From JACJYC01 sp964558465 (GTDB taxonomy: Bacteria; Bacteroidota; Bacteroidia; Chitinophagales; Saprospiraceae), in assembly GCA_964558465.1 (NCBI GenBank), contig CAZLEF010000025.1, positions 1 through 64,000 of the forward strand: a stretch of DNA of 64,000 bases, read 5' to 3'. Within the stretch, counting starts at the first letter, position 1. Every line of letters starts with the position of its first letter. The notes under the pieces were generated by a model that worked only from the letters and a program-made list of their open reading frames with translations, did no database searches and was not told the origin of the DNA. A program made the position numbers and the translations under genes. This document shows, piece after piece, positions 35,047 through 43,555 of the stretch.

Positions 35047-37854
35047 ATGAGAAAATACATATTTTTATTATTTGTTTCAGGTTTTGTTTTTTATATGCAC
35101 GGTCAAAATATTTTAAACGAATATGACTGGCCTGCCGTCCCGGATTCTGATCGCGGATTCGAACTAAAAGATCTGGTAAAAAATTCAAAATACAACTCCC
35201 GGCTGGCCTATTATCTGAATATGAAAGAGGTTTTGGGCCGGGAATTACACAAAAGAGGGGTTGATTTTTACCTGGCCGGCGACTACCCTGCCGCCATTCA
35301 AATGACCCAAAAGGCTATAAAAACCAGAGAGCAAGTATTGCCTTTTTTCCATACCGATCTGGGACAATCCTATTACAACCTTGGCATTTTTTACAAAGAA
35401 ACATCGAACCTGGAAAATGCGGAAGCCTGTTTTCTGAATGCCGCCAAAATATTCGATCGATGCAATACTTTTATGTCTGCAGATTCCCGGCGGGAAATTG
35501 CCGCCGTTTTGACGGAAAAAGGAGATTTTGACGCCGCGTTAAATCACCTTAAAATAGGTATTCAAAAGGCCCATATAAATGGATCTCCCGATCTTCTGGC
35601 GGATTGTTATATTGAGTTTGGCAAAATCACCCATTTGAGAAAAAACTTTTCTGAAGGCATTGACACCTTGTTAAAAGCGAAAAAAATATTTGAATCCTTT
35701 AGTAGTAAATCCTTATTCCAGGAAGACGCGGAAAGCCGGTGTTATAACAATTTGGCGGCCTTGTTTTACGAAACAGGCAATTATTCCGCCGCCTTGGATC
35801 ATTATAACTGGTCTTTCGATATCAACCGCCGCCTGAACAACGGCGAGAATATCATCAGAAATCATACCAATCTGGGTCTGGTTTACCTGAAATTAAAACT
35901 TCCCCTCCGTTCCAGGGATCATTTTCAGAAAGCCATGGATCTGGCGGAGGCCTCAGGCAATAATGAACTGCAAGCGGTTTGTCATGACAATCTGGGAGAA
36001 CTCTACTTACAGGAAGGAGCCCACCAAAAAGCCCTTGAAGCCTTCCAGCGTGCGATCGTTTGCATCACTCCCGGATATCATACGCGGGATTATTTTGATA
36101 ACCCTCCCGACTCCCTTTTGACTCTTGTTTCCAACAAAACCGATTTACTGGTTTATTTTTCAGATAAAGCCAGGGCCTGGGTAGCCCTTTACCAGGAAAC
36201 TGGTCAAAAAGAATACCTGAACCAATCCCTGATCAATTATTTGAAAGCCGACAGGTTGATTAACCTGATGCGGTTCGACCATCGCGAACAACAATCCAAG
36301 TTTTTCTGGAGGGAAAATACCCGGTCTGTTTACGAACAGGCGCTGGATGCCTGTTATGAATTGGGCGATATTAAAACAGCCTTTTATTTTTTTGAGAAAA
36401 GCAAGGCTGCGATGCTGCTGGACGCCTTGGTTTCAGCAAACGCCAAAAATCTTTTGCCAGATAGTATAACCATTCAAGAATCCAGATTGAAGCATATTTT
36501 AATGGAAAGTCAAAAAGCGCTGGAGGCAGAAATCCAACATGCTTCTTCTGCCTCGATTTCACTCAGAGAGGCCGTAGCGAAAGCCCAAAAAAACTATACT
36601 GAATTTGTCAGTCGCCTTTCCCGGCAAAATCCCCAATATTACAAAATAAGATATTCTTCGGAAGTAATTAACATCGAAGATCTGCAGAATTTTTTTTTAA
36701 ACGACTCAACCAATTTCATTCATTATTTATACGGAGAGCGGTTTATTTACACCCTGAACATTGGCAATAAAGAAGTTTTTTTCAATAAAACAATTAAAAC
36801 ACCCCAACTGGACACACTCATTTCCAATTTTTTTGACTTGTGCAAGGATAAAAACAAACTTGCCAGTGATATGAAAATATACGCCCCGGCTGCATTTGAA
36901 ATCTATCAAAAAATTTTTTCCTCCGCATGGAAAGGTTCTAAGCCGGCAAAAAAACGATGTATAATTGCCCCTGACGGCCATATTAATTATATTTCTTTTG
37001 AGTCATTGATGCCCAGTTCTGTTCCGGTTGAATATGATCGGTCACCGTTCCTGATAAAAGACTATCTTTTTTACTATGTCTATTCCGCCACGGTTTGGCG
37101 GCAACAACAGCGTTTAGTCGTTACCAACAATCGAAAGCTGTTCGCACTCGCGCCGTTCACCGATCAGGATAGCAAAAGATACCTGCCCGCTAGCAAACAA
37201 GCCGTAAAAACCCTGGAAAAAAAATTTCGGGGAGAGTTTTATTCCGGGAAAGCAGCTGAATTGGAAACTTTTCTGAAAAATGCTCCCGACTTTCAGGTAA
37301 TCTATCTTTTTACTCATGCCTCGGCGCATCCCGACTCTCTTTTTCCTTATATCCAGTTCCACAATGCCAATCTGTATTTGAATGAATTATACGGTTTGAC
37401 ATTTGCTTCCGACCTTGTGGTATTAAGCGCCTGTGAGACCGCCTTGGGGAAAAACGCAGTTGGCGAGGGGATACTCAGTCTGGGTATGGGGTTTTCCTAT
37501 ACCGGCGCCAGGTCATTTGCAGCAAGCCTTTGGAAAGTAAACGACAACGCAACCGAAAGAATATTTTCGAGTTTTTTTGATTACCTGGCCAAAGAAAAAC
37601 CCAAAGCCGAAGCCTTCCGTCTGGCCAAGCTGGATTATCTGAAGGACGACGCTGTGAGCGACAACCAGAAATCTCCTTTTTATTGGGCTGCTTTTGTTTT
37701 AACCGGAGATGATATGCCTATTCGCCCGCCGATGGAAATCAAAACCGGTTCCGGATTTTCATTTTGGACTATTTCAACTGGTATACTGGTTATCCTGATC
37801 GCTGCATCGTGGTTTTATTTCCGAAGGCCTATTCGGCATACCAGGAACGGATAA
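35047..37854 (+). CDS. Exported, membrane-anchored TPR-CHAT protease
   Basis: The 935-residue protein has a signal peptide (MRKYIFLLFVSGFVFYMHGQ), then about eight TPR-like repeats (roughly 60-430), a coiled-coil linker (about 480-540) and a CHAT caspase-like domain (about 600-885). The catalytic dyad is visible as H757 in LFTHAS and C796 in LSACETALG, and the GARSFAASLWKVND block is conserved. A C-terminal helix (about 900-922, WTISTGILVILIAASWFYF) followed by RRPIRHTRNG anchors it, so TPR and CHAT parts face the periplasm. CHAT proteases often act in regulated proteolysis or cell death, with TPRs sensing a partner; the target here is unknown. It is directly downstream of the subtilase. Its last 26 bp overlap the convergent gene 37829-38437. 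Confidence 0.9.
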   Translation: MRKYIFLLFVSGFVFYMHGQNILNEYDWPAVPDSDRGFELKDLVKNSKYNSRLAYYLNMKEVLGRELHKRGVDFYLAGDYPAAIQMTQKAIKTREQVLPFFHTDLGQSYYNLGIFYKETSNLENAEACFLNAAKIFDRCNTFMSADSRREIAAVLTEKGDFDAALNHLKIGIQKAHINGSPDLLADCYIEFGKITHLRKNFSEGIDTLLKAKKIFESFSSKSLFQEDAESRCYNNLAALFYETGNYSAALDHYNWSFDINRRLNNGENIIRNHTNLGLVYLKLKLPLRSRDHFQKAMDLAEASGNNELQAVCHDNLGELYLQEGAHQKALEAFQRAIVCITPGYHTRDYFDNPPDSLLTLVSNKTDLLVYFSDKARAWVALYQETGQKEYLNQSLINYLKADRLINLMRFDHREQQSKFFWRENTRSVYEQALDACYELGDIKTAFYFFEKSKAAMLLDALVSANAKNLLPDSITIQESRLKHILMESQKALEAEIQHASSASISLREAVAKAQKNYTEFVSRLSRQNPQYYKIRYSSEVINIEDLQNFFLNDSTNFIHYLYGERFIYTLNIGNKEVFFNKTIKTPQLDTLISNFFDLCKDKNKLASDMKIYAPAAFEIYQKIFSSAWKGSKPAKKRCIIAPDGHINYISFESLMPSSVPVEYDRSPFLIKDYLFYYVYSATVWRQQQRLVVTNNRKLFALAPFTDQDSKRYLPASKQAVKTLEKKFRGEFYSGKAAELETFLKNAPDFQVIYLFTHASAHPDSLFPYIQFHNANLYLNELYGLTFASDLVVLSACETALGKNAVGEGILSLGMGFSYTGARSFAASLWKVNDNATERIFSSFFDYLAKEKPKAEAFRLAKLDYLKDDAVSDNQKSPFYWAAFVLTGDDMPIRPPMEIKTGSGFSFWTISTGILVILIAASWFYFRRPIRHTRNG

Positions 37855-38437
37855 TTTGAACGGAACAGGCCTGGTTGTAACCTTCTGTACAAATAGATAT
37901 TCGCCCGGATGCAGGAACCTTTGCTGTTGTTTCTTGTGCGATTCCGTTTCTCCCGTAAATCCGGCAGCTTACCATAATATCCTGGATTTTATGATTGCTA
38001 TAAATGTATTTGGCGGTTCCGCTGAAATTGTTAAATCCGCCAGGAACATTTATACTGACCACCTGCAAAAATTTTATTGGGTCGATGGATTGATCAAAAG
38101 ATAATTTTTCTCCTTCAAACCATGCAATGACGATTTCAGGTTGAAAGGATACATTATTGCTATATAAAAATTCTGATCGCAAAGGCGCTATTTTTCTTAT
38201 CTCAACATCGTAATCATTTGCGTTCGCGCTTTTAAATACTTTGTATCGCACCCAGATTGCCCTGGTTGGATGGGCATTCCGGTAGGAGAATGAGGAACTG
38301 TAGCCCAGCAATGTAACCTTGGAATCAAAAACGGGTTGGAGGTATTGGACAGCCTCCTGGGAAAAAGACAACCCTATAAACCAAAAGTAAAACACTCCGG
38401 TTAAAAACCACCTTGCATAATTTATATTTTGTTTCAT
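37829..38437 (-). CDS. Exported protein of unknown function, third gene of the trypsin-like operon
   Basis: I do not recognise this protein. From the ATG at 38437 (MKQNINYARW) it has a signal peptide with a hydrophobic stretch YFWFIGLSFSQ and then about 175 mature residues predicted to be mostly beta. The IYGRNGIAQETTAKVP and RISICTEGYNQACSVQII segments carry cysteines that could pair. An upstream in-frame ATG (38518) would put 27 hydrophilic residues before the signal peptide and overlap the previous gene, so it is rejected as the start. It lies 26 bp after the trypsin-like gene and shares its strand, so it is probably co-transcribed. The 3' end overlaps the CHAT gene on the other strand. 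Confidence 0.65.
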   Translation of the reverse strand: MKQNINYARWFLTGVFYFWFIGLSFSQEAVQYLQPVFDSKVTLLGYSSSFSYRNAHPTRAIWVRYKVFKSANANDYDVEIRKIAPLRSEFLYSNNVSFQPEIVIAWFEGEKLSFDQSIDPIKFLQVVSINVPGGFNNFSGTAKYIYSNHKIQDIMVSCRIYGRNGIAQETTAKVPASGRISICTEGYNQACSVQIIRSWYAE

Positions 38438-38463
38438 GGCTCTTATTTTTAAGTTAAACCTGG

Positions 38464-39114
38464 TTACAGATTGGTTGAAGGTGCAATAGCAACTTCGAAC
38501 AAATCGCAAACGATACAAAAAGGAGTAACGATGATATAGTCCGGTTTTTCCCGTAAAATGCCCGCTTGTATTCCAACGATAAAACCATCGAAGGTGGTCC
38601 AGATCATACCGCTGTCGCCGGCGCAGCTTCTATTCTCCTGAAATCCAGGATCGAGTCTGATAATCCATTGATTTGCCAGCCTGCGGCTTCCGAAGGAATA
38701 AATCATATTACCAGACCAATTTTCGCTAATAAGCCGGCCTCGTAATATTCTACCTGAACAACGGACTCCAAATACCGGGAGTTTAGGCAGGAAAATGTTC
38801 AAAAGGCCTGCAACTGCAAAAAATCCGGATTGTATGGTTTCCAATGACGCTGAAAATAAGGCCGCGTCGGCAGTATGGATCCGATTTTGTATTAGAGGAA
38901 TAAATTGTTCAAGGTTAACCTCAATGCCTTTTATAGAAACCGGTGTTCGCAAATTTCCCCTGCGATTGAATAAAAAATGGGCAACCGAAGGGAACACCAA
39001 CCGATTTCTGTTATCGAGCAACCCAAGCCAGGCGCCGGCCAAGGCATGACCATGGCCGGCTTTGACAGGCATCGGAACCGGTAAAGCATTATCCGTACTT
39101 GCGAGATCAGACAT
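38464..39114 (-). CDS. Cytosolic trypsin-like serine protease
   Basis: From the ATG at 39114 the protein has 216 residues, no signal peptide and a full chymotrypsin-fold triad: H46 in SVAHFLF, D83 in HTADAALF and S168 in CAGDSGMIW, followed by GFIVGIQAG as in the GDSGG...VGI pattern. The N-terminal GAWLGLLD strand and GRILRGRL segment also match bacterial trypsin-like domains of the 'GTLG...HV...DAA...GDSG' type. The residue after GDSG is Met instead of Gly or Ser. The start codon overlaps the stop of the upstream gene by 8 bp (ATGTCTGA), so translation of the two is coupled. Cytosolic trypsin-like domains are frequent parts of bacterial conflict or signalling systems (established in comparative genomics); the role here is inferred. 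Confidence 0.75.
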   Translation of the reverse strand: MSDLASTDNALPVPMPVKAGHGHALAGAWLGLLDNRNRLVFPSVAHFLFNRRGNLRTPVSIKGIEVNLEQFIPLIQNRIHTADAALFSASLETIQSGFFAVAGLLNIFLPKLPVFGVRCSGRILRGRLISENWSGNMIYSFGSRRLANQWIIRLDPGFQENRSCAGDSGMIWTTFDGFIVGIQAGILREKPDYIIVTPFCIVCDLFEVAIAPSTNL

Positions 39115-39976
39115 TCGTTTGAATATTGACAATCGGACCAAGACTGATGGCCAATTGGAACCCAAAGAAACTGTTGATCAACCCGATTTGTTCCAACTCG
39201 GTTTTGCTTTGCGTATTCACGGTGGCTATGCCGGATTCATCGACTGTCGGCTTCCCCGTCGACCCGATGGCGGCGACCGTCATCGGCGCTCCCCCCGTTT
39301 CTTTGAACAGCCGCAAAGTGTTGTGGTCGGCATACTGCATGTCAGGGCCTTTAAATTCTACTTTCGCCTGAGGCAGCAATTCGAAGGGAATTTCTTTTTC
39401 TTCCGACGATGTAGCAACCCCGGTTTCCCCTCCCGAGTTGAAAATATGGAATTCCGCGCCGTCTTCCTTCCGCTGAACGGTCACTTTGAAATCGAGATCC
39501 TTCAACAGATTTTTGAGTTGGTTAAAGCTTTGTTCGATGGTTTCAACAACCTTGTCTTCCATACCGGTCGGCATCCCGGATTCCTCAAGACCTGAAGTTA
39601 CCGGGTTGTCCGATGCATTTTGTGGGCTGCCCGAGGTAGAAACGGGGCTGGATTCCGGTTCGTTTTCGACTTCTGTACCTATCATTACCCCACCTTTGGA
39701 GACAGATACCGTATGGACGCCTGCGCTGTCCAGTGTTGTAGTGCGTTGGGTTTGGCGGTTAACCGCAGCGCCGTACATTTGCCGGACTGTTTCCTGGCAA
39801 GTGACTATCTCGGCGCTCATTTCGTTGGCGCCCCATCCTTCAGGAATGGGCACCCTCAAGCTCAATTTTGCTTCCTGGTTAGGATTGTAAGCCAGGCTTT
39901 CAATTGTGCCCAATTTTTCCCCGCCAATGTTTGATTTTGGGGGTTGATCCGGTTGATTTGAATTTTTTGGAGCCAT
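39107..39976 (-). CDS. Unknown cytosolic protein, translationally coupled to the trypsin-like protease
   Basis: I do not recognise this 289-residue protein. It has no signal peptide or membrane segment. The first 20 residues are polar and disordered (N, Q, P rich). A folded part follows with LAYNPNQEAKLSLRVPIPEGWG, and then a low-complexity acidic Ser/Pro linker (about 105-145, PESSPVSTSGSPQN). A second domain (about 150-289) begins with an amphipathic helix (VVETIEQSFNQLKNLLKDL) and includes a beta-hairpin-like DFKVTVQRKEDGAEFHIF. The linker could be a cleavage site for its coupled partner, the trypsin-like protease, but this is speculation. It is the first gene of the operon; its stop overlaps the protease start by 8 bp. 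Confidence 0.65.
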   Translation of the reverse strand: MAPKNSNQPDQPPKSNIGGEKLGTIESLAYNPNQEAKLSLRVPIPEGWGANEMSAEIVTCQETVRQMYGAAVNRQTQRTTTLDSAGVHTVSVSKGGVMIGTEVENEPESSPVSTSGSPQNASDNPVTSGLEESGMPTGMEDKVVETIEQSFNQLKNLLKDLDFKVTVQRKEDGAEFHIFNSGGETGVATSSEEKEIPFELLPQAKVEFKGPDMQYADHNTLRLFKETGGAPMTVAAIGSTGKPTVDESGIATVNTQSKTELEQIGLINSFFGFQLAISLGPIVNIQTNV

Positions 39977-40075
39977 GATTTTGGAGTTTTATTACTGATT
40001 AAAAATTTCATTTACAAATCACTTGGAAATAAATTCGTTCGGTAATTTTTTTCAAACCCGGTAATTGTCGGAATT

Positions 40076-40651
40076 TTAATATTTTATACAGCGGCAAGAA
40101 AGCGCAGAGGTCCGGTCGGCATTGCTTCTGTACAGAGCGCCGTATGGTCTGTGGAACAGGTAATACACCATTTGATCTCCGGCATCGACGGAATCCGTCC
40201 AGTAACATCCATATTCTGCAACATTGCTGAAGACGCCGTTGGGAAAGCGGAACCCGCCCAAAGTCGCACTGAATCCACTTGATCCCCCGGCCATAAGGGA
40301 GGCATAGGCGTTGCCGTAACTGGTCCGGTTCAGCCAGTCGTAGTATCCGCCATAGACCATTGCCAGGTCTTGCCAGTCCTGATCGGTCGGGAGCCGCCAG
40401 CCGTCGCCCAGAGAGGCGCATAAATTTCGCGCAGCCTGAAGGGTGTAGAGTCTTCCGTAATTCCGGGCGTCGGCGATATCTGGGTAGTTGACCGCGCCGG
40501 ATACTTCTGTGCTCAGGTTTTCCGCCAACCAGGTTTTTCCGTTGACCTGGATGGTAGCGTATGGGAATTCTGCTGCATCCGGCTCACAGGAAATCAACAA
40601 ATATGCAAGCAATAAACACCCTGCAAAAGAGATTGATCGCATCCTTTTCAT
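40076..40651 (-). CDS. FISUMP-domain lipoprotein
   Basis: The 191-residue protein has a lipoprotein signal with lipobox LISC (C22) and a Fibrobacter succinogenes major paralogous (FISUMP) domain. This is seen as IQVNGKTWLAENL, GRLYTLQAA, GDGWRLPTDQDWQDL (84-98), LGGFRFPNGVF and the closing SCRCIK. These domains are common on surface lipoproteins of Bacteroidota and Fibrobacteres; their function is not established. The N-terminal part before FISUMP is very short, so this is a minimal single-domain form. It is a monocistronic gene, about 70 bp from the next gene, which is on the same strand. Confidence 0.9.
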   Translation of the reverse strand: MKRMRSISFAGCLLLAYLLISCEPDAAEFPYATIQVNGKTWLAENLSTEVSGAVNYPDIADARNYGRLYTLQAARNLCASLGDGWRLPTDQDWQDLAMVYGGYYDWLNRTSYGNAYASLMAGGSSGFSATLGGFRFPNGVFSNVAEYGCYWTDSVDAGDQMVYYLFHRPYGALYRSNADRTSALSCRCIKY

Positions 40652-40720
40652 GTTGAGTGAAATTTAAATGGTGAAAAATTTTGAATTATCCGGAAAGGGT
40701 ATATTCCCTGAATGGGACAA

Positions 40721-42001
40721 TTATTTTTTATTCTTGTTTTTAGGAAACTTGTCGACCTTGTCGCTCACGCCGTCGCCGTCGGTATCCCATCTTTCGTCGC
40801 TGGTACCCTTATTTTTTTCCTCAGCCCCGGTTAACCCGTCGCCATCGATATCTGAGGTTTCATAATCAATGTTATCTTTTTTAGTTGTATCTATAACCAG
40901 CTTCGATGTTACCGGGCCGTTGAAATTGCCATCCGGGCATTCAGCGCTCACCTTGAAATGGAGGGTTCCATTAATTGGGAGAGCTTTTCCAGGCAACCTG
41001 ATCTGATAGGTAAATTGGACGCCTTGGTCCGCATTCTTTTTCCTACCGCAAATTTCACTCACCGTTTTTTCACCATTTTTGACAATTTCAACTGCTTTGG
41101 GATCGGCGAAATCTCCTGCCGGCGCCCCAACCCTTTCCCATAAAATTTTTCCTTCGCACTCATTCGGATAGGTCCCTGGACTGCAAAGAAGGTTGTAGTG
41201 AACTGCGATATTTACGGGAATTTCGAGTACTCCGCCAACCCGTCTTGGACCAGGGACGCTAAAGACGCCCTTCCGGATTCTTAAGTCTTGGCAAACGCAA
41301 TCTACCATCGCAACAGGTAATGGATTTAATGGAAAAGTAACTCCTCCCATAAACTGCCAGCTTTCAGAATTTACTGTGATAAAGCCGCTTTGGTCAATGT
41401 CGGCAAGTCCCAGGCTTCTTCTGCCTTCAAGGAAAATGTTCATTTTACCAAGGGAGACGTTCACTCCTCCTCCAAAACTTACCCCGTAATCAAAATCCTG
41501 GTAATTTTCTTTCACGCGGAAGGTTTCTTTCTCGCCGAATTCGCTGAATTCCTGTCGGGCATCCAGCAAATAACCCGCTTCGGCGCCGGCCACCAAATAG
41601 GGTTGGATCCGGCCTGTGGCAACCTTCCACCTGAGCAACATGGGCAGTTCGATATAGGACAACCGGAGTTTTTCTTCCACATTTTGCGGATGGGGGTAAA
41701 AAGTTTCAAATTTCCGCTGATATCCTTTTTGGAGAAACATGGGTTCGAACCGGATGGAAAGATTCCGGGTTAGCCCAAAATCTGCCACGGCGCCGGCTTT
41801 CAGACCAACCAATGGAGAAACAATCGACTGTTCCTGGCCGACCTGATTGTCAAATTTAATTTGAGCGTAATTCAGCCCGGTAAAAAGGCCCAGTTCTGTC
41901 CCGACAGACTGGCTATTCAGCGAAAACACTGCGCAGCCTGTAAAAGCCATTAACAAAAATAAATGGACCGTCATTCGAACGGGGAGGAATTGCTTTTTCA
42001 T
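40721..42001 (-). CDS. Outer-membrane beta-barrel protein with C-terminal TSP3-type calcium repeats
   Basis: From the ATG at 42001 (MKKQFLPVRM) the protein has 426 residues with a signal peptide (VHLFLLMAFTGCAVFSLNSQ). An N-terminal half of about 200 residues follows with alternating barrel strands of the PorT/OmpW-like kind (GTELGLFTGLNYAQIKF, SIRFEPMFLQKGYQRKF, VSLGKMNIFLEGRRSLGLAD). A middle domain has a CNVL-type cysteine-rich segment, and two short Asp-rich repeats (DIDGDGLTGAEE, DTDGDGVSDKVD) lie at the C-terminal end, as in thrombospondin type 3 repeats that bind calcium. A longer open frame from 42088 would add 29 residues before the signal peptide and is rejected. It is divergent from the ECF sigma gene with 142 bp between them, so both may share control. 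Confidence 0.8.
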   Translation of the reverse strand: MKKQFLPVRMTVHLFLLMAFTGCAVFSLNSQSVGTELGLFTGLNYAQIKFDNQVGQEQSIVSPLVGLKAGAVADFGLTRNLSIRFEPMFLQKGYQRKFETFYPHPQNVEEKLRLSYIELPMLLRWKVATGRIQPYLVAGAEAGYLLDARQEFSEFGEKETFRVKENYQDFDYGVSFGGGVNVSLGKMNIFLEGRRSLGLADIDQSGFITVNSESWQFMGGVTFPLNPLPVAMVDCVCQDLRIRKGVFSVPGPRRVGGVLEIPVNIAVHYNLLCSPGTYPNECEGKILWERVGAPAGDFADPKAVEIVKNGEKTVSEICGRKKNADQGVQFTYQIRLPGKALPINGTLHFKVSAECPDGNFNGPVTSKLVIDTTKKDNIDYETSDIDGDGLTGAEEKNKGTSDERWDTDGDGVSDKVDKFPKNKNKK

Positions 42002-42143
42002 CTTGAAAGGGTTTAAAAGGTTACTTACAATGGTTTTTTCATCTTCAGGAGATTGCATTTTCAGTTTATATTCCCATATCCCATTCATTTGCCTTTTTGT
42101 TAGCCCTTTCAGGAGAAGTTTTTTTATTTTTACAAAAAATAAT

Positions 42144-42755
42144 ATGCAGGCTCGTCAAAAACCCGATCCTGAATGCCGGTATATTGAAGGCCTATTGAGC
42201 GGTGACTCGAAGGCGATAGAAGGCATTTACCAAAATTTTTCGAAAGCCGTCCTTCAGTTCATCGTCCGAAACAGTGGTTCGCCTGAAAACGCGCGAGACC
42301 TTTTCCAGGAAGCCCTGATCTTTATGCTGGAAAAATTCAGGAAGGAAGAAAATTCGGATAAGCGACCGTCTGACCAACAGTTTGGAAGTTATTTATTCAC
42401 CGTCTGCAAGTACAAATGGTTGAAAAAAATAAGAGCGCTTTCAAAAGAAAACCTCACAATTCAGGATTTGAAGGGATTTTCAAGTAGCGAAGAAGCCATA
42501 AAACTGGCTGAAGAACATATACTCGAAAAAGAACGCGATGTCCTTTTCCGGAGAAAGTTTGAAGAATTAAGCCCTCTATGCCGTGAATTGCTGACGCTTT
42601 CCTGGTCAGGAAACCTTTCCATGAAAGAGGTTGCCGGGCAAATGAAAAAATCTTATGACGCTGCACGGGTAAAAAAAACGGAATGTATTGCCCGTTTGAT
42701 CAGTTTGATCAAAGCCGATCCAGCTTTCAAAAATTTAAACGACCACCAAAAATGA
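42144..42755 (+). CDS. ECF sigma-70 factor
   Basis: From the ATG at 42144 the protein has 203 residues. Region 2 is seen as ARDLFQEALIFMLEKF with the upstream YIEGLLSGDSKAIEGIY, and region 4 as LSPLCRELLTLSWSGNLSMKEVA followed by a helix-turn-helix with YDAARVKKTECIARL. The spacing and length fit an extracytoplasmic function sigma factor. The upstream open frame includes 47 extra residues with no sigma character and overlaps the divergent gene, so it is rejected. The stop codon overlaps the ATG of the next gene (ATGA), so it is co-translated with a membrane protein likely to act as anti-sigma. Confidence 0.85.
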   Translation: MQARQKPDPECRYIEGLLSGDSKAIEGIYQNFSKAVLQFIVRNSGSPENARDLFQEALIFMLEKFRKEENSDKRPSDQQFGSYLFTVCKYKWLKKIRALSKENLTIQDLKGFSSSEEAIKLAEEHILEKERDVLFRRKFEELSPLCRELLTLSWSGNLSMKEVAGQMKKSYDAARVKKTECIARLISLIKADPAFKNLNDHQK

Positions 42756-43501
42756 GTGAGTTATACGATAAAATTGAGCAATATCTACAAGGGGATCTGA
42801 ACAAGGAGGAGCGTGCCCGGTTCGAGATGGAAATGCAAAATGATCCTGAACTGGCGAAAGATGTGCTGTTATTTCGTCAGGTGAAAACGTCCATATCCCA
42901 TCAATTGCAAATCCAGCCGGAAGTCGACCCGCTTAAAAAATCCCTCTCTGAAATCGGACTGAAATACTTCCACGAAGTTGACCCCGATCACAAAAAAGGC
43001 CGGTTTGCCTTTTTTCGCCTGTTATCGGTTAAAGTGGCTGTTGCAGCGTCGGTTTTGATCCTTCTGCTCTGGCGGCCCTGGCAGTCTTCCCTGTATGATC
43101 AATTTTTCACACCTCCCGTAGCCTCGTTTACGGTTATGGGTGAACCTGAGGGAATCAACCCGGTTCAATTGCAAACAGCGTTCAACGATCAACGGTATGC
43201 CGACGCACTGCCGCTGATGGAGGCGTATCTTAAAATTCATCCTGAAGATACGGAAATGTCCTTGTTAAAAGGCGTTTGCCTGATGGAAACGGATCGTTTG
43301 GAAGAAGCCCGCGCAGTACTTGAGCCGATTTTTGAGGGGCAATCCATTTTCAAATACAAAGGCGCCTGGTACCTGGCGCTTTCTTACCTGAAACAAAGCA
43401 ACCGTAAAAAATGCGCTCAGTATCTCCATTCGATCCTGGATAACCAGGACGCCGAACCGCTTTGGAAAGATGCGCAAAAACTATTGCGTAAATTGGAGTA
43501 A
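42752..43501 (+). CDS. Single-helix membrane protein with TPR-like C-terminal half, probable anti-sigma partner
   Basis: The 249-residue protein starts at ATG 42752 inside the ATGA overlap with the sigma gene. The cytoplasmic N terminus (1-85) is short and acidic with LYDKIEQYLQGDLNKEERARFEMEM, as in zinc-free anti-sigma N-terminal domains. One membrane helix (about 91-107) follows, and then a periplasmic part with two to three TPR-like helix pairs (about 137-249: RYADALPLMEAYLKIHPED, MSLLKGVCLMETDRLEEAR). This is an atypical anti-sigma. No HXXXCXXC zinc motif is seen, so the family is inferred from position and topology. The TPR part could sense an envelope partner. Confidence 0.75.
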   Translation: MSELYDKIEQYLQGDLNKEERARFEMEMQNDPELAKDVLLFRQVKTSISHQLQIQPEVDPLKKSLSEIGLKYFHEVDPDHKKGRFAFFRLLSVKVAVAASVLILLLWRPWQSSLYDQFFTPPVASFTVMGEPEGINPVQLQTAFNDQRYADALPLMEAYLKIHPEDTEMSLLKGVCLMETDRLEEARAVLEPIFEGQSIFKYKGAWYLALSYLKQSNRKKCAQYLHSILDNQDAEPLWKDAQKLLRKLE

Positions 43502-43524
43502 ATTCAATTTTAATCTTACCTTGG
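43493..43524 (+). promoter_or_regulatory. Possible Bacteroidota promoter upstream of the DUF1080 lipoprotein gene
   Basis: TTG (43493-43495) and TACCTTGG (43517-43524, one mismatch to TAnnTTTG) are 21 bp apart, which fits the -33/-7 spacing of Bacteroidota housekeeping promoters. The -33 element overlaps the end of the upstream gene. Confidence 0.4.
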
Positions 43525-43555
43525 GCAAAGACTTTCCATTTTCAACTTAACAACA

